From Paenibacillus methanolicus (lineage in GTDB: Bacteria > Bacillota > Bacilli > Paenibacillales > Paenibacillaceae): DNA of 64,000 nucleotides. The notes under the pieces are model-generated. The model was not told where the DNA came from and did not search any database. It saw only the letters and a list, made by a program, of their open reading frames with translations. Within the stretch, counting starts at the first letter, position 1. Each line of letters begins with the position of its first letter. The stretch covers positions 186,001 to 250,000 of the forward strand of contig NZ_VNHS01000012.1 of assembly GCF_008124765.1 (NCBI RefSeq), written 5' to 3'. Made by a program: the position numbers and the translations under genes. Positions 33,246 to 41,374 of this stretch are shown here, piece after piece.

Positions 33246-34799
33246 TTACTCCTTCCCGCGCGCGGGTATGCGCAGCTTAATTCTCGTGCCTTGCGCCGGC
33301 TCGCTGTCGATCTCGACCAGTCCCGCTTCCCCGTAGAAAAGTCGCAGCCGGCGGAACACGTTGCGCGTGCCGAGACCGGTAGAGGCGATAGAGCCAGGCC
33401 CGGCACTCCCGTCCGCCTTCACTTTGTCGGCGGGTCGCGTCCAGCCGACTAACCCGATCCCGTCGCTGCCGGATAACGTCTCCTCAGCTGAACGCTCATC
33501 CTCTTCGCCGCCGCGCTCCCCGCCGCGCTCCCCGCCGCTGGCTTGCAGCAGCGCCGCCCGCACTTCCGGCGGCATGCCGCGGCCGTTATCCGCGACGGTA
33601 ATCCGCGCGCCGCCTTCGTCCCAGCGGATAAGCAGGCTGATTACGGCTCCGCGCTCCAACCCTTCGATGCCGTGCATGAAGGCGTTCTCCAGCAGCGGCT
33701 GCAGCGTCAGCGCGGGAATGGCCAGGTCGAGCGCCGCTTCGTCCGCCCCGACCTCGAACCGCACGCGGTCGCGGAAGCGGGCTTGCTGGATGACGATATA
33801 TTCGCGCACGTGCGCCAGTTCGTCTCGGATGCGCACGGGCTGATCGAGGCTGCGCAGATTGTAGCGGAGCATGCTGGACATCGAGACGATCAGATCGCTC
33901 GTCCGGTCGGCGCCTTCCATGAGCGCCAGCTTGGACAGCACGTTGAGCGTGTTGAACAGGAAATGGGGATTGATCTGGCTTTGCAGCGCGGCCAACTCGA
34001 GCTCTTTCACGAGCCGGTCCTTCTCGGCCGCTTCCTTCTCGATGCGGGACGAGCGCTCCAGCGCGCCGAGCATCCGTCCGAACGCGTCCGTTAGCTTGCC
34101 CATCTCGTCGCGCGCGTCGGAGGGCGGCGGCGGAACTTCCGCCGCGCCGCTCGCCGTGATGCGTCCGGCCCAGTCGACGAGCCGGGCGACCGGCCGCGAG
34201 ACGCTGCGGGAAATCCAGAGCGCGAGCGCGATGCCGAGCAGCGTATGAACGGCGAACACGGCCAGGCCGAGCCGGTTCATCCGCTCGCTCTGACGCTGCG
34301 CTTCCGTATAGAGCGGCTCGTAGGCGGCCAGTTCCAGATCGACGAGCTCCGCACCGGCTTCGCGAATGAAGCCCGCCGTCTCTTCTGCCGCCTCGTAGCG
34401 GCTCAAGCTGATCTCGCCGCCGGCGGCTTCGTCCGTCAGCGCGGCCGAGGTCTGCTCCGTCAGCGTGGCGAGCAAGCGTCCGTAAGCGACGAACGCCGCT
34501 TCGTTGCCGAACGGCTCGGCCGCGGAAGCGGCCAACTCGTCGGCCGCCTTCGACGAGGCGGCTTCCGCTTGGCGTAGCGCATACCGGGCGGCGGGGGCCG
34601 GATCGGCGAGATACCGGTACATCGCGGTCAGCTGCGATTCGGCGGCTTCGGCGCAGCGCCGGATGCCGAGCACCCGGTCCAGCAGGATCCGGTAGCTGTC
34701 CTGCACGACGTGGGCGCTCTCGAACAGCAAGAAGGCGACGGTATTGGCGAGGAGCACGAGCAGCGGGATGAAGAGCAGCAGTTTCTTCCGGATGCTCAT
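33246..34799 (-). CDS. Sensor histidine kinase (LytS/YesM type)
   Basis: The 517-residue kinase has an N-terminal helix (LLLFIPLLVLLANTVAFLLF), an extracytoplasmic helical region of about 145 residues, a second helix (about 176-195) and a HAMP linker. The His_kinase domain has phospho-acceptor His279 (QSQINPHFLFNTLN). The ATPase domain follows, with VADNGRGMPPEVRAA as the N/G1 box and GLGTRNVFRRL. The G-box region carries a roughly 40-residue Gly/Glu/Ser-rich insertion (around GGERGGERGGEEDERSAEET) that is unusual. The kinase should sense the state of the binding protein encoded next to it. Confidence 0.92.
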   Translation of the reverse strand: MSIRKKLLLFIPLLVLLANTVAFLLFESAHVVQDSYRILLDRVLGIRRCAEAAESQLTAMYRYLADPAPAARYALRQAEAASSKAADELAASAAEPFGNEAAFVAYGRLLATLTEQTSAALTDEAAGGEISLSRYEAAEETAGFIREAGAELVDLELAAYEPLYTEAQRQSERMNRLGLAVFAVHTLLGIALALWISRSVSRPVARLVDWAGRITASGAAEVPPPPSDARDEMGKLTDAFGRMLGALERSSRIEKEAAEKDRLVKELELAALQSQINPHFLFNTLNVLSKLALMEGADRTSDLIVSMSSMLRYNLRSLDQPVRIRDELAHVREYIVIQQARFRDRVRFEVGADEAALDLAIPALTLQPLLENAFMHGIEGLERGAVISLLIRWDEGGARITVADNGRGMPPEVRAALLQASGGERGGERGGEEDERSAEETLSGSDGIGLVGWTRPADKVKADGSAGPGSIASTGLGTRNVFRRLRLFYGEAGLVEIDSEPAQGTRIKLRIPARGKE

Positions 34800-34802
34800 G
34801 GG

Positions 34803-35792
34803 CTACCGTGCCTCCGGCAAGCTATCGACGTTGAGCGAATCGAGCGTGTATACCTTCGTATAATGCTCGCCGTCGACGTCTTCTCCGGCCCAATGGCGCC
34901 GAAGCAGCGCGATCGCCTGCGCGCCCATTTCCCTTGGGAGCTGCACGACGGAAGCCGCGATCCGTCCGTCCGCGATGCCTGCCCGCGTCGCCGGCAGATC
35001 GTCGAAGGCGAGCAGCAGCGCGTCCGTTCGTCCCAGGCGCTCCGCCGCCGCCATCATGCCTTCGCCGTCCAGCGCGCTGAAGCCGACGAGCACGTCGAGC
35101 TTATCGCCGGCCGCCAGCATCCGCTCGGCCTCCCGCTGGGCTTGAAGCCGGGAGATGGCGGTCGCGCGCACGGCTTGCACGGACAGGCCGGGATAGGCGC
35201 CGATCGCCTTGCGCAAGCCCGCGAGGCGCAATTGCTGGTTCGCGGCCGTCTCGCTGCCGATTAGCACGCCGATTCGTCCTTGGCCGCCCGTCCGCTGCGC
35301 GATGAGCTCGCCCATCAGCGCGCCGGCCGCCAGATTATCCGTGCCGACATAGGCGAGACGCTTGCTCCCCGGTTCGTCCGTATCCAGGACGAGCACGGGG
35401 ATGTCTTGGGCGGCGGCTTCGACGATGAGCTGGCGAAATTCCGTCTGTCCGCCGAGCCCCTGCAGCACGATCGCGTCGTACTTGGAGGCGATCGCTTTTT
35501 TCAGCAGCCGGATTTGCTCGGAGGGATCGATGCGCGCCGGCCCCATATAGACGAGCTCGGCGCCGGCCGTCTCGGCGGCTTCCCGGGCGCCTTCCTCGAT
35601 CGAACGCCAGAACGGGTTGTCCCGCTCTTGGGCGATCAGGGCAATCTGCTTGCGAATTGAGGCCGTCCCGCTCGTTCCGCCGCTCGGGAACAGGTCGCCG
35701 ATGGCGGAGGAGGCGCGAACGAACTGCAGCAGCAGCGCGGCCAACAGCAACAACAGGAGCAGAATGCCCGCATTCCAAATTCGGTTCGCCAC
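34803..35792 (-). CDS. Membrane-anchored sugar-binding sensor (XylFII-like)
   Basis: This 329-residue protein has one N-terminal helix (AGILLLLLLLAALLLQF) and then a type I periplasmic-binding fold like RbsB and XylF: IALIAQERDNPFWRSIEEGA, LDTDEPGSKRLAYVGTDN and GFSALDGEGMMAAAERLG. It lies at the head of the operon, 3 bp before the kinase gene. No transport ATPase or permease is present. The gene order matches XylFII-LytS-YesN systems, in which the binding protein presents sugar to the kinase. A sensor role is therefore more likely than transport. Xylose is only the precedent; the ligand is unknown. Confidence 0.85.
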   Translation of the reverse strand: MANRIWNAGILLLLLLLAALLLQFVRASSAIGDLFPSGGTSGTASIRKQIALIAQERDNPFWRSIEEGAREAAETAGAELVYMGPARIDPSEQIRLLKKAIASKYDAIVLQGLGGQTEFRQLIVEAAAQDIPVLVLDTDEPGSKRLAYVGTDNLAAGALMGELIAQRTGGQGRIGVLIGSETAANQQLRLAGLRKAIGAYPGLSVQAVRATAISRLQAQREAERMLAAGDKLDVLVGFSALDGEGMMAAAERLGRTDALLLAFDDLPATRAGIADGRIAASVVQLPREMGAQAIALLRRHWAGEDVDGEHYTKVYTLDSLNVDSLPEAR

Positions 35793-35942
35793 CCGGATCC
35801 ATCACTCCTTTAATCCGCTATAATCGCGAATCGTCTAGATGCCATTATACCGAATCGGCGCGGCTTGCCCAAACACGCAGCCTGTCCGCCTTGATATCCC
35901 TCCTTATGGTATAATGCGAGAAAAAGCCGAAGGGGATCGACG

Positions 35943-36650
35943 ATGACATACGAGGAAGTCATGGCACAGTTAGAAGCGATGGGCACGGAGCAGACGAAGC
36001 GCACCTTCCTCCGCCATGGGGCGAAGGAGCCGTTCTTCGGGGTTCGAATCGGGGACATGAAGAAACTGGTGAAGCCGGTGAAGAAGGATCAGCCGCTGGC
36101 GCGCGCGTTATACGAATCCGGCAATAGCGACGCGATGTATTTGGCGGGGCTGACGGTCAATGCGCGAGAGCTCGACAAGGAGACGCTCCGAAAGTGGGTC
36201 CGCCAGGCGTATTGGCACATGCTCGCGGAGTATACCGTCGCATGGCTGGCCGCCGAGAGTCCGCACGGACATGAACTGGCGAAGGAATGGATCGAAGATC
36301 CGGAAGAGTTGATCGCCGTCTGCGGCTGGAGCACCTATGCCAATTGGTTGTCGATGAAGCCCGACGAGGAGTTGGATTTGGAGGAGATCGCGCGCATGCT
36401 GGAGCGCATCGAGGCGGACGTCCATGGCGAGCGCAACTACGTCCGCTATGTCATGAACGGCTTCGTCATCGCCGTAGGCGTGTACGTGCTGCCGCTGCAA
36501 GCGGAAGCGCGGCGCGTGGCCGAAGCGATCGGAGCGGTCTCGGTCAACCTCGGCGACACGGCTTGCAAAGTTCCGCTCGCGTACGCGTACATCGATAAGA
36601 CCGAAGCGATGGGGAAGACCGGCCGCAAGAAGAAGACGTGCATTTGCTAA
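35943..36650 (+). CDS. DNA alkylation repair protein (AlkD-like)
   Basis: This 235-residue all-helical protein matches the AlkC/AlkD HEAT-repeat family. Typical segments are KEPFFGVRIGDMKKLVKPVK, the conserved LYESGNSDAMYLAGL repeat, and VRYVMNGFVIAVGVYVLPL. Some family members excise N3- and N7-alkylated bases, while other branches have only DNA-binding or unknown roles; this protein resembles the latter broad branch at least as much as AlkD itself. The Cys-containing tail (KKKTCIC) is notable. TATAAT at 35910-35915 may be its -10 box. It is a single gene. Confidence 0.75.
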   Translation: MTYEEVMAQLEAMGTEQTKRTFLRHGAKEPFFGVRIGDMKKLVKPVKKDQPLARALYESGNSDAMYLAGLTVNARELDKETLRKWVRQAYWHMLAEYTVAWLAAESPHGHELAKEWIEDPEELIAVCGWSTYANWLSMKPDEELDLEEIARMLERIEADVHGERNYVRYVMNGFVIAVGVYVLPLQAEARRVAEAIGAVSVNLGDTACKVPLAYAYIDKTEAMGKTGRKKKTCIC

Positions 36651-36668
36651 AAAAAGAGAACAACCTTA

Positions 36669-37142
36669 TCAGACCTCGGGAACCGGTCCGTGGATAAGCT
36701 TGTTCTTCATGTCTTCGTTATAAAACTCGTCGAGATCGTCGTCCGAGCAGAAACTGCAGCTGCCGAGCACGTTCTGGGCGCGAAGCCGGGTAGACAGCAT
36801 GTTGAGGTAAGCCATCAGCTGTCGTTCCTTGTTGACGTCCAGATAAAATTGAATGCCGTATTCGAAGAGCGAATCGTCCAGCTTCGTCTTGCGCGTAATG
36901 GCCCCGATGACCTTGACCGGTTCGTTGAACAGCTGGAACGTGAATTCGAGAACCAGATTGACGTGAATGGGCAAATCGAGCTTGGAGTGCATTCGGATCC
37001 CGCCGGCGCTGATATCTTTAATGGCGATTCGGGAATGCTTGGTGTCCGTCTTCGTGCCGCTCACGGCGATAATCTTGAGCAGCGCCGACAGCGGAATTTT
37101 AAGATTGACTCGGAAGAAAGCCCGTTTGTTGGACGGTTGCAT
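36669..37142 (-). CDS. PilZ domain c-di-GMP-binding protein
   Basis: This 157-residue protein is essentially one PilZ domain with a short C-terminal extension. The c-di-GMP signature is present: KRAFFRV has Arg7-x3-Arg11, and DISAGG has Asp43, Ser45, Gly47 and Gly48. The C-terminal extension has a Cys pair (SCSFCSDDD) and an acidic stretch, which could bind metal or a partner. PilZ proteins report the second messenger made and degraded by GGDEF/EAL proteins such as the one at 59384-62206. No motility or cellulose gene is adjacent, so the output is unknown. Confidence 0.88.
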   Translation of the reverse strand: MQPSNKRAFFRVNLKIPLSALLKIIAVSGTKTDTKHSRIAIKDISAGGIRMHSKLDLPIHVNLVLEFTFQLFNEPVKVIGAITRKTKLDDSLFEYGIQFYLDVNKERQLMAYLNMLSTRLRAQNVLGSCSFCSDDDLDEFYNEDMKNKLIHGPVPEV

Positions 37143-37299
37143 GTTCGCATCAGCCTCAAGATCGAAATTCTACAGCAATTTATTATACACCAAAAGTCCT
37201 ACTTTAATAGGGTTGTCAAAAGAGGAATTTTTATCCGGGTCGCTCCGTAATTTGTTATGGTTTCGAACGAAAGCCTTTCGCCTGCGAGGAGGTTGTTCC

Positions 37300-37356
37300 A
37301 TGACGTATCGATCGGACGACGAGGAAGAATGGGCGGACGACGAGGAAGGGCGGTAA
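37300..37356 (+). CDS. 18-residue acidic peptide ORF
   Basis: ATG 37300 follows GAGGAGG with 7-nt spacing and encodes MTYRSDDEEEWADDEEGR. The strong ribosome site and non-random acidic composition suggest a translated micro-ORF. It could be a real small protein or a leader for the methyltransferase gene at 37524. There is no independent evidence of function. Confidence 0.35.
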   Translation: MTYRSDDEEEWADDEEGR

Positions 37357-37523
37357 CCCTAGAAAGAGAGGCGAGCAAATTTTGAAAGCGGCGAGGAAAC
37401 TCGATAACGGCCCGGCGCAGCGAAGCGAAGCTGGTAACAGATGCGGCCGGGCTTGACGGGAATGTGTTATCAGTCGACTGCGCCAACTCCCGGCCACGCT
37501 TAACCGAAAGTGGAGGGATTGGA

Positions 37524-38315
37524 ATGAATGATCGGCAGTTGAAAGCATTGTGGGAAGCCGAGGAGAAGGCAGGCTTTCAAGGATGGGACTTCGGGTATAT
37601 CCAACATCGGACGAAGGAGCAGCGGCTTCCGTGGAGTTATCGCGCGATCGTGGAGGCGAGCCTCGGGGAGAAGACGACGCTGCTCGATATGGGTACCGGG
37701 GGAGGGGAGTTTCTCCGTTCTCTGCATCCGCCGGCCGGGCGCGCGTACGCGACGGAAGCGTATCCGCCGAACGTGGAGCTGTGCCGGCGGACGCTGCCAG
37801 CTTACGGCATCGAGGTAAGACAGGTATACGAGGACGACAAGCTGCCCTTCCCGTGCGGCATGTTCGATCTGGTCATCAACCGGCACGAGTCGTTCTCGGC
37901 CGAAGAGGCGTTCCGGGTGCTGAAGCCGGGCGGTCGCTTCATCACGCAGCAGGTTGGTGGACGGAACAACAGGGAGCTAGCCCGGACGCTGCTGGGCGAG
38001 GACGTCGGCTTGACCGACCCCGAATTTGATTTGGCGTGGACGGCGCGCGCGGTGGAGGCGGCGGGCTTCGCGGTCGAACAAGCGGAGGAATGCTTCCCCG
38101 AGCTGACGTTCCTCGACGTCGGCGCCCTCGTCTATTTCGCGCGTATTATCGAGTGGGAGTTCCCCGGCTTCTCGGTGGAACGCTGCTTCGGCGCGCTGCG
38201 CAAGCTGCACGAAGAGGCGGAGCGCGGAGGCGGGATCACGACCATGGAGCACCGTTTTCTGCTAACGGCGGTTAAGCCGGGCGGGCGATCCGATTGGGTG
38301 GGCGTTCCCGTCTAA
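37524..38315 (+). CDS. SAM-dependent class I methyltransferase
   Basis: From ATG 37524, with GGAGGG 6 nt upstream, the product is 263 residues. Motif I is LLDMGTGGGEFL, the acidic residue ending the second strand is in YATEAYPPNVEL, and motif IV is FDLVINRHESF, followed by VLKPGGRFITQQVGG. This is the Methyltransf_11 type. The motif with His and Glu resembles a small group of uncharacterised Bacillales enzymes. The substrate cannot be assigned. The upstream open frame to 37464 lacks a ribosome site. Confidence 0.85.
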   Translation: MNDRQLKALWEAEEKAGFQGWDFGYIQHRTKEQRLPWSYRAIVEASLGEKTTLLDMGTGGGEFLRSLHPPAGRAYATEAYPPNVELCRRTLPAYGIEVRQVYEDDKLPFPCGMFDLVINRHESFSAEEAFRVLKPGGRFITQQVGGRNNRELARTLLGEDVGLTDPEFDLAWTARAVEAAGFAVEQAEECFPELTFLDVGALVYFARIIEWEFPGFSVERCFGALRKLHEEAERGGGITTMEHRFLLTAVKPGGRSDWVGVPV

Positions 38316-38467
38316 TAGAACGATCTGGAGAAAGCTCTGCGATGCGGAGATGGGCTGCCCGTCGCCGTCGATTACGACGGACGAGGCGGCGATCGGGTCG
38401 TGCTCGTGAAACGGCTCGGGTAAGAGGGAGACGCACGCGGATTGCCGCGGGTGATGGAAGGAATAGG

Positions 38468-38493
38468 AAGGTCGCCGGATTGGCGGCCTTTTT
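38468..38493 (+). terminator. Terminator of the methyltransferase transcript
   Basis: AAGGTCGCC pairs with GGCGGCCTT (one mismatch) around GGATT and is followed by TTT. Confidence 0.75.
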
Positions 38494-38642
38494 GGCGTAC
38501 TACCGCTGTCAGCAAAATTTAATACCTACTTTACAGGTTGGAATTATTATGATAATTTATCTTCATACAAAATATCTTTCCAAAAAGAGAATAGGCCTAC
38601 TGGATAACCAATGGCTTCTGACGAATCGAAGATTTCCGCTTC

Positions 38643-38706
38643 CCCGACGCATCTCCATGCGAGGGCGGCGGGCGCCTCTTCGATGCGGTCGGGAGCCTTT
38701 TTGTTT
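38643..38706 (+). terminator. Leader terminator before the sulfatase operon
   Basis: CCCGACGCATC pairs with GATGCGGTCGGG (one bulged G) and is followed by AGCCTTTTTGTTTT. It lies 22 nt before the MarR start, so it may attenuate the operon rather than end an upstream gene, whose own terminator is at 38468. Confidence 0.65.
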
Positions 38707-38728
38707 TGCCTAAGCCGGAGGAGGAACG

Positions 38729-39223
38729 ATGACAGACCGAAACAACCTGCTGCTGTACGAACTGGATGACGCCTTTCGCAAAATGATACGCAAATTCGTG
38801 GGCGAGCGGGACAAAGTGCTCATTCACGGCGAGGTGTCCTTGCCGATGATCGTCGTGCTCGGTAAGCTCCTGCGGGACGGCCCGCAGAAGGCCGGGGAAT
38901 TGGCGGCGGAGACGGATTTCTCGTCGGGGGCGACGACGCAGCTGTGCAATCGCCTCGTGCAGGGCGGCTACATCTACCGGACGCGACCCGAGGATGACCG
39001 CCGCACCGTGCTGCTGCACATCACGGAGAAAGGACGGGCGTTCATGAAGTGGCTGCATGAGCAGGAGGACCACGACCGCTTCAGCTTGTTCGACGGCTTC
39101 GAGGAAGCGGAGCTGCGCGACCTGCTGGCGTATTGCGGACGGATCGTGGATAATATGCGCCCTTTCTTCGACAGCTTGCATGGGCTGACCGAGCGGCTGG
39201 ACGGGCAAGAGGGACCGCGGTAA
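38729..39223 (+). CDS. MarR family transcriptional regulator
   Basis: This 164-residue winged-helix protein starts after GGAGGAGGAACG. The DNA-binding core is residues about 50-105 (QKAGELAAETDFSSGATTQL, CNRLVQGGYIYRTRPEDDRR), with the DDRR wing typical of MarR. Flanking helices provide the dimer interface and ligand pocket. As the first gene before the sulfonate-type transporter and sulfatase it probably represses that operon in response to a sulfated or sulfonated compound or a breakdown product. That link is inferred from position. Confidence 0.9.
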   Translation: MTDRNNLLLYELDDAFRKMIRKFVGERDKVLIHGEVSLPMIVVLGKLLRDGPQKAGELAAETDFSSGATTQLCNRLVQGGYIYRTRPEDDRRTVLLHITEKGRAFMKWLHEQEDHDRFSLFDGFEEAELRDLLAYCGRIVDNMRPFFDSLHGLTERLDGQEGPR

Positions 39224-39290
39224 GACGAGGAGGCCGAGGGCGACGGCAAGCGGACCGCGCCATAAATTCAGAGACAGGGGACATGAGAAG

Positions 39291-40346
39291 ATGAGACAAG
39301 CAAAAGACACACGCAAACGATTCGGATTCCGCGCGGCGGGGGGACTGCTCCTGGCGCTGGCGACCGCGCTAGTTGCCGGCTGCGGCAATGCGGCGAACGA
39401 GCCGGCGAGCGGCGGCAAAGCGGAGGCTGCGGGCGAACCGGTCAAGGTGCGTCTTGCGCTCGACACGGTCGCGACGGGCTCGCTGCAGTTCCGCACGGCG
39501 CAAGCGCAAGGGTATTTCGAGAAATACGGCATCGAGGCGGAGGTATCCAACTTCGCGTACGGCATCGATACGATCAACGCGATGCTCGTCGAGCGCGCCG
39601 ATACCGGTTCGGCGGCGGACTACGCGCTGCTGAACTCGTTGTCCAAGGGCGACTTCAAGATCGTCAGCACGCTCAGCCGCGAGACGGAAGAGTCCGCCTC
39701 CGCCTCGATCGTCATCGCCAAGGGCGACGACATTCAGAGCGCGAAGGACCTGGAGGGCAAGCGTCTCGGCGTCGCGAAGGGCACGGTGTACGAGTACATC
39801 TGGTCCAAATATCTGGAGGCCGCCGGCATCGACGAGAGCAAGGTGAAATACGTCCCGTACAGCACGCCGGACGAAGGGCTGGTCGGGATGCAGAAGGGGC
39901 AGATCGACGCGGTCATCGCGGCGAGCATTTTCATCGATAAGTTCCTCGGCCTCGAGGGCGCGCACAAAATCGGCGATCTGTCCGACGCAAACGCGAGCAT
40001 CTCCTCTTACTTCGTCGTGCAGACCAAATTCGTCGAGGAGCATCCGGAAGCGGTCGCGGGCATTCTGCGGGCGGTGAACGATTCCATCGCGTATATCAAG
40101 GATCACAAGGAAGAGACGGCCCAGTTGGCCTTCGACGAAGTGAAGCTGCCGAAGGAAGGCGTGCTGAAGGACCTCGAGCAGCTGACGTACACGGTCGGTT
40201 TCTCGCAGGAAGACTTCGACCACCTGACCGAGATGAAGCAGTTCATCATGGACAAAGGCATCCTAAAGGTCGACTACGACCTGAAGGAGAAGCTCGCGCT
40301 CGAGCCGCTGAAGCAAGCGTTCCCGGATCTTGTTACTTATAAATAA
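39291..40346 (+). CDS. Lipoprotein binding component, sulfonate/nitrate-type ABC importer
   Basis: This 351-residue protein has a lipoprotein signal peptide with lipobox LVAGC (Cys31). The body matches the SsuA/TauA/NrtA periplasmic-binding fold: KVRLALDTVATGSLQFRTAQ, AQGYFEKYGIEAEV, DLEGKRLGVAKGTVYEYIW and QKGQIDAVIAASIFIDKF. Such proteins bind alkanesulfonates, taurine, nitrate, pyrimidine precursors and related anions. The arylsulfatase at the end of the operon favours a sulfonated or sulfated ligand. The ATPase gene follows after a 203-bp inverted-repeat element. Confidence 0.9.
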   Translation: MRQAKDTRKRFGFRAAGGLLLALATALVAGCGNAANEPASGGKAEAAGEPVKVRLALDTVATGSLQFRTAQAQGYFEKYGIEAEVSNFAYGIDTINAMLVERADTGSAADYALLNSLSKGDFKIVSTLSRETEESASASIVIAKGDDIQSAKDLEGKRLGVAKGTVYEYIWSKYLEAAGIDESKVKYVPYSTPDEGLVGMQKGQIDAVIAASIFIDKFLGLEGAHKIGDLSDANASISSYFVVQTKFVEEHPEAVAGILRAVNDSIAYIKDHKEETAQLAFDEVKLPKEGVLKDLEQLTYTVGFSQEDFDHLTEMKQFIMDKGILKVDYDLKEKLALEPLKQAFPDLVTYK

Positions 40347-40352
40347 AAAAAC

Positions 40353-40555
40353 GGGCTATAGGACTTTGAAAATTATGATCCAACAAATGGCGGAGCAAGA
40401 GAGATGAATCTGGAGAAGCGCCAGCGTTCGCCTTTGTGAGCGGATTCCCCCCACACCTTCAACTTTCAAGGAATCCGCGAACAACAGCGATCGGAAGATC
40501 AGCTCTCATGCGAAGCATCCGCTTGTACGGATCAGCTTTTCACCTCCTATAGCCC
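40353..40555. mobile_element. 203-bp element with 11-bp terminal inverted repeats
   Basis: GGGCTATAGGA (40353-40363) and TCCTATAGCCC (40545-40555) are perfect inverted ends. Inside are a 9-bp stem (GCGGATTCC at 40440-40448, GGAATCCGC at 40470-40478), the run ACAACAGCGATCGGAAG and a small ATCCG/CGGAT hairpin. There is no open frame of note. It sits between the binding-protein stop and the ATPase ribosome site, which begins right after its right end. A MITE-like repeat is likely; from memory, the internal ACAACAGCGATCGGAAG run recurs in Paenibacillaceae intergenic regions, but I could not check this. Confidence 0.6.
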
Positions 40556-40569
40556 AAGGAGGCCCCACT

Positions 40570-41358
40570 ATGACCACCCAACCAGCCGGCGCCCACGCGA
40601 TCCGGATCGAGAATTTGCGCAAATCGTTCGGCGCCGGCGCGGGAGCCGTAAGCCGCGAGCCGCACTATATCATCAAGGACGTCAATCTGACGATCAAAGG
40701 CGGCGAGTTCTTCATCCTCCTCGGCCCGAGCGGCTGCGGCAAATCGACGCTGCTGAACATGATCGCCGGCTTCATCGGCAAGACCGAAGGGCGGATCGCG
40801 CTCGGCGAGCAGGAGATCGAGCGTCCCGGCCGGGAGCGGGCGATGGTGTTCCAGCAGGCGGACGCGTCGCTGTTCCCGTGGCTGACGGTGCGGGAGAACG
40901 TCGAGTTCGGCCTCCGGATGAAAAAGGTGGCCAAAGCCGAGCGCCGCGCCATCTCGGACCGCTACATCGCGCTCGTCGGCCTCGCGGGCCACGAGAACAA
41001 ATTCCCGAAGGAGCTCTCCGGCGGCATGAAGCAGCGGGTGCAGCTGGCGCGGGTGCTCGCGAACGATCCGGCGATTCTGCTCATGGACGAACCGTTCGGC
41101 GCGCTCGACGCGATGACGCGGCGGACGATGCAGAAGGAGCTCATCCGCATTTGGCGGGAGACGAAGAAGACGGTCATTTTCGTCACGCACGATATTCAAG
41201 AGGCGATTCTGCTCGGCCAGCGGATCGGCATTATGTCGGTCGGGCCCTCCTCGCGCATTACGGACTTATACGATATTCCGCTCGCCTATCCGCGAGATCT
41301 GTCCGACCCGAACGTGCTCGATCTGCTCGGCACAATTGAATCCCACTTCGACGAGTAA
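40570..41358 (+). CDS. ATP-binding subunit, sulfonate/nitrate-type ABC importer
   Basis: This 262-residue ATPase resembles SsuB/TauB/NrtD. Walker A is LGPSGCGKST, the signature LSGGMKQRVQLAR, Walker B ILLMDEPFGALD and the switch His in FVTHDIQEAI. MVFQQADASLFPWLTVRENV is the usual Q-loop of this subfamily. AAGGAGG lies 7 nt before the ATG and directly after the inverted-repeat element, so translation is intact despite the element. The stop is 16 nt before the permease start. A C-terminal segment (SSRITDLYDIPLAYPRD) is typical of the subfamily. Confidence 0.93.
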   Translation: MTTQPAGAHAIRIENLRKSFGAGAGAVSREPHYIIKDVNLTIKGGEFFILLGPSGCGKSTLLNMIAGFIGKTEGRIALGEQEIERPGRERAMVFQQADASLFPWLTVRENVEFGLRMKKVAKAERRAISDRYIALVGLAGHENKFPKELSGGMKQRVQLARVLANDPAILLMDEPFGALDAMTRRTMQKELIRIWRETKKTVIFVTHDIQEAILLGQRIGIMSVGPSSRITDLYDIPLAYPRDLSDPNVLDLLGTIESHFDE

Positions 41359-41374
41359 GGAGATGAACCGCGCG

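Larger units (their letters stand above)
38316..38728 (+). other. Gene-free stretch with remnant, terminators and palindrome
   Basis: 38325-38423 reads LEKALRCGDGLPVAVDYDG and onward to VVLVKRLG before a stop, like the tail of a lost gene. A terminator (38468-38493) closes it. An AT-rich palindrome AATTAT-TATG-ATAATT is at 38542-38557. A second, long-stem terminator at 38643-38706 lies directly before the MarR gene. Confidence 0.5.

Noticed and set aside
38590-38706. S-box, T-box or other sulfur-related riboswitch before the MarR-sulfatase operon
   Set aside because: None of the conserved cores is visible; only the terminator hairpin is clear.
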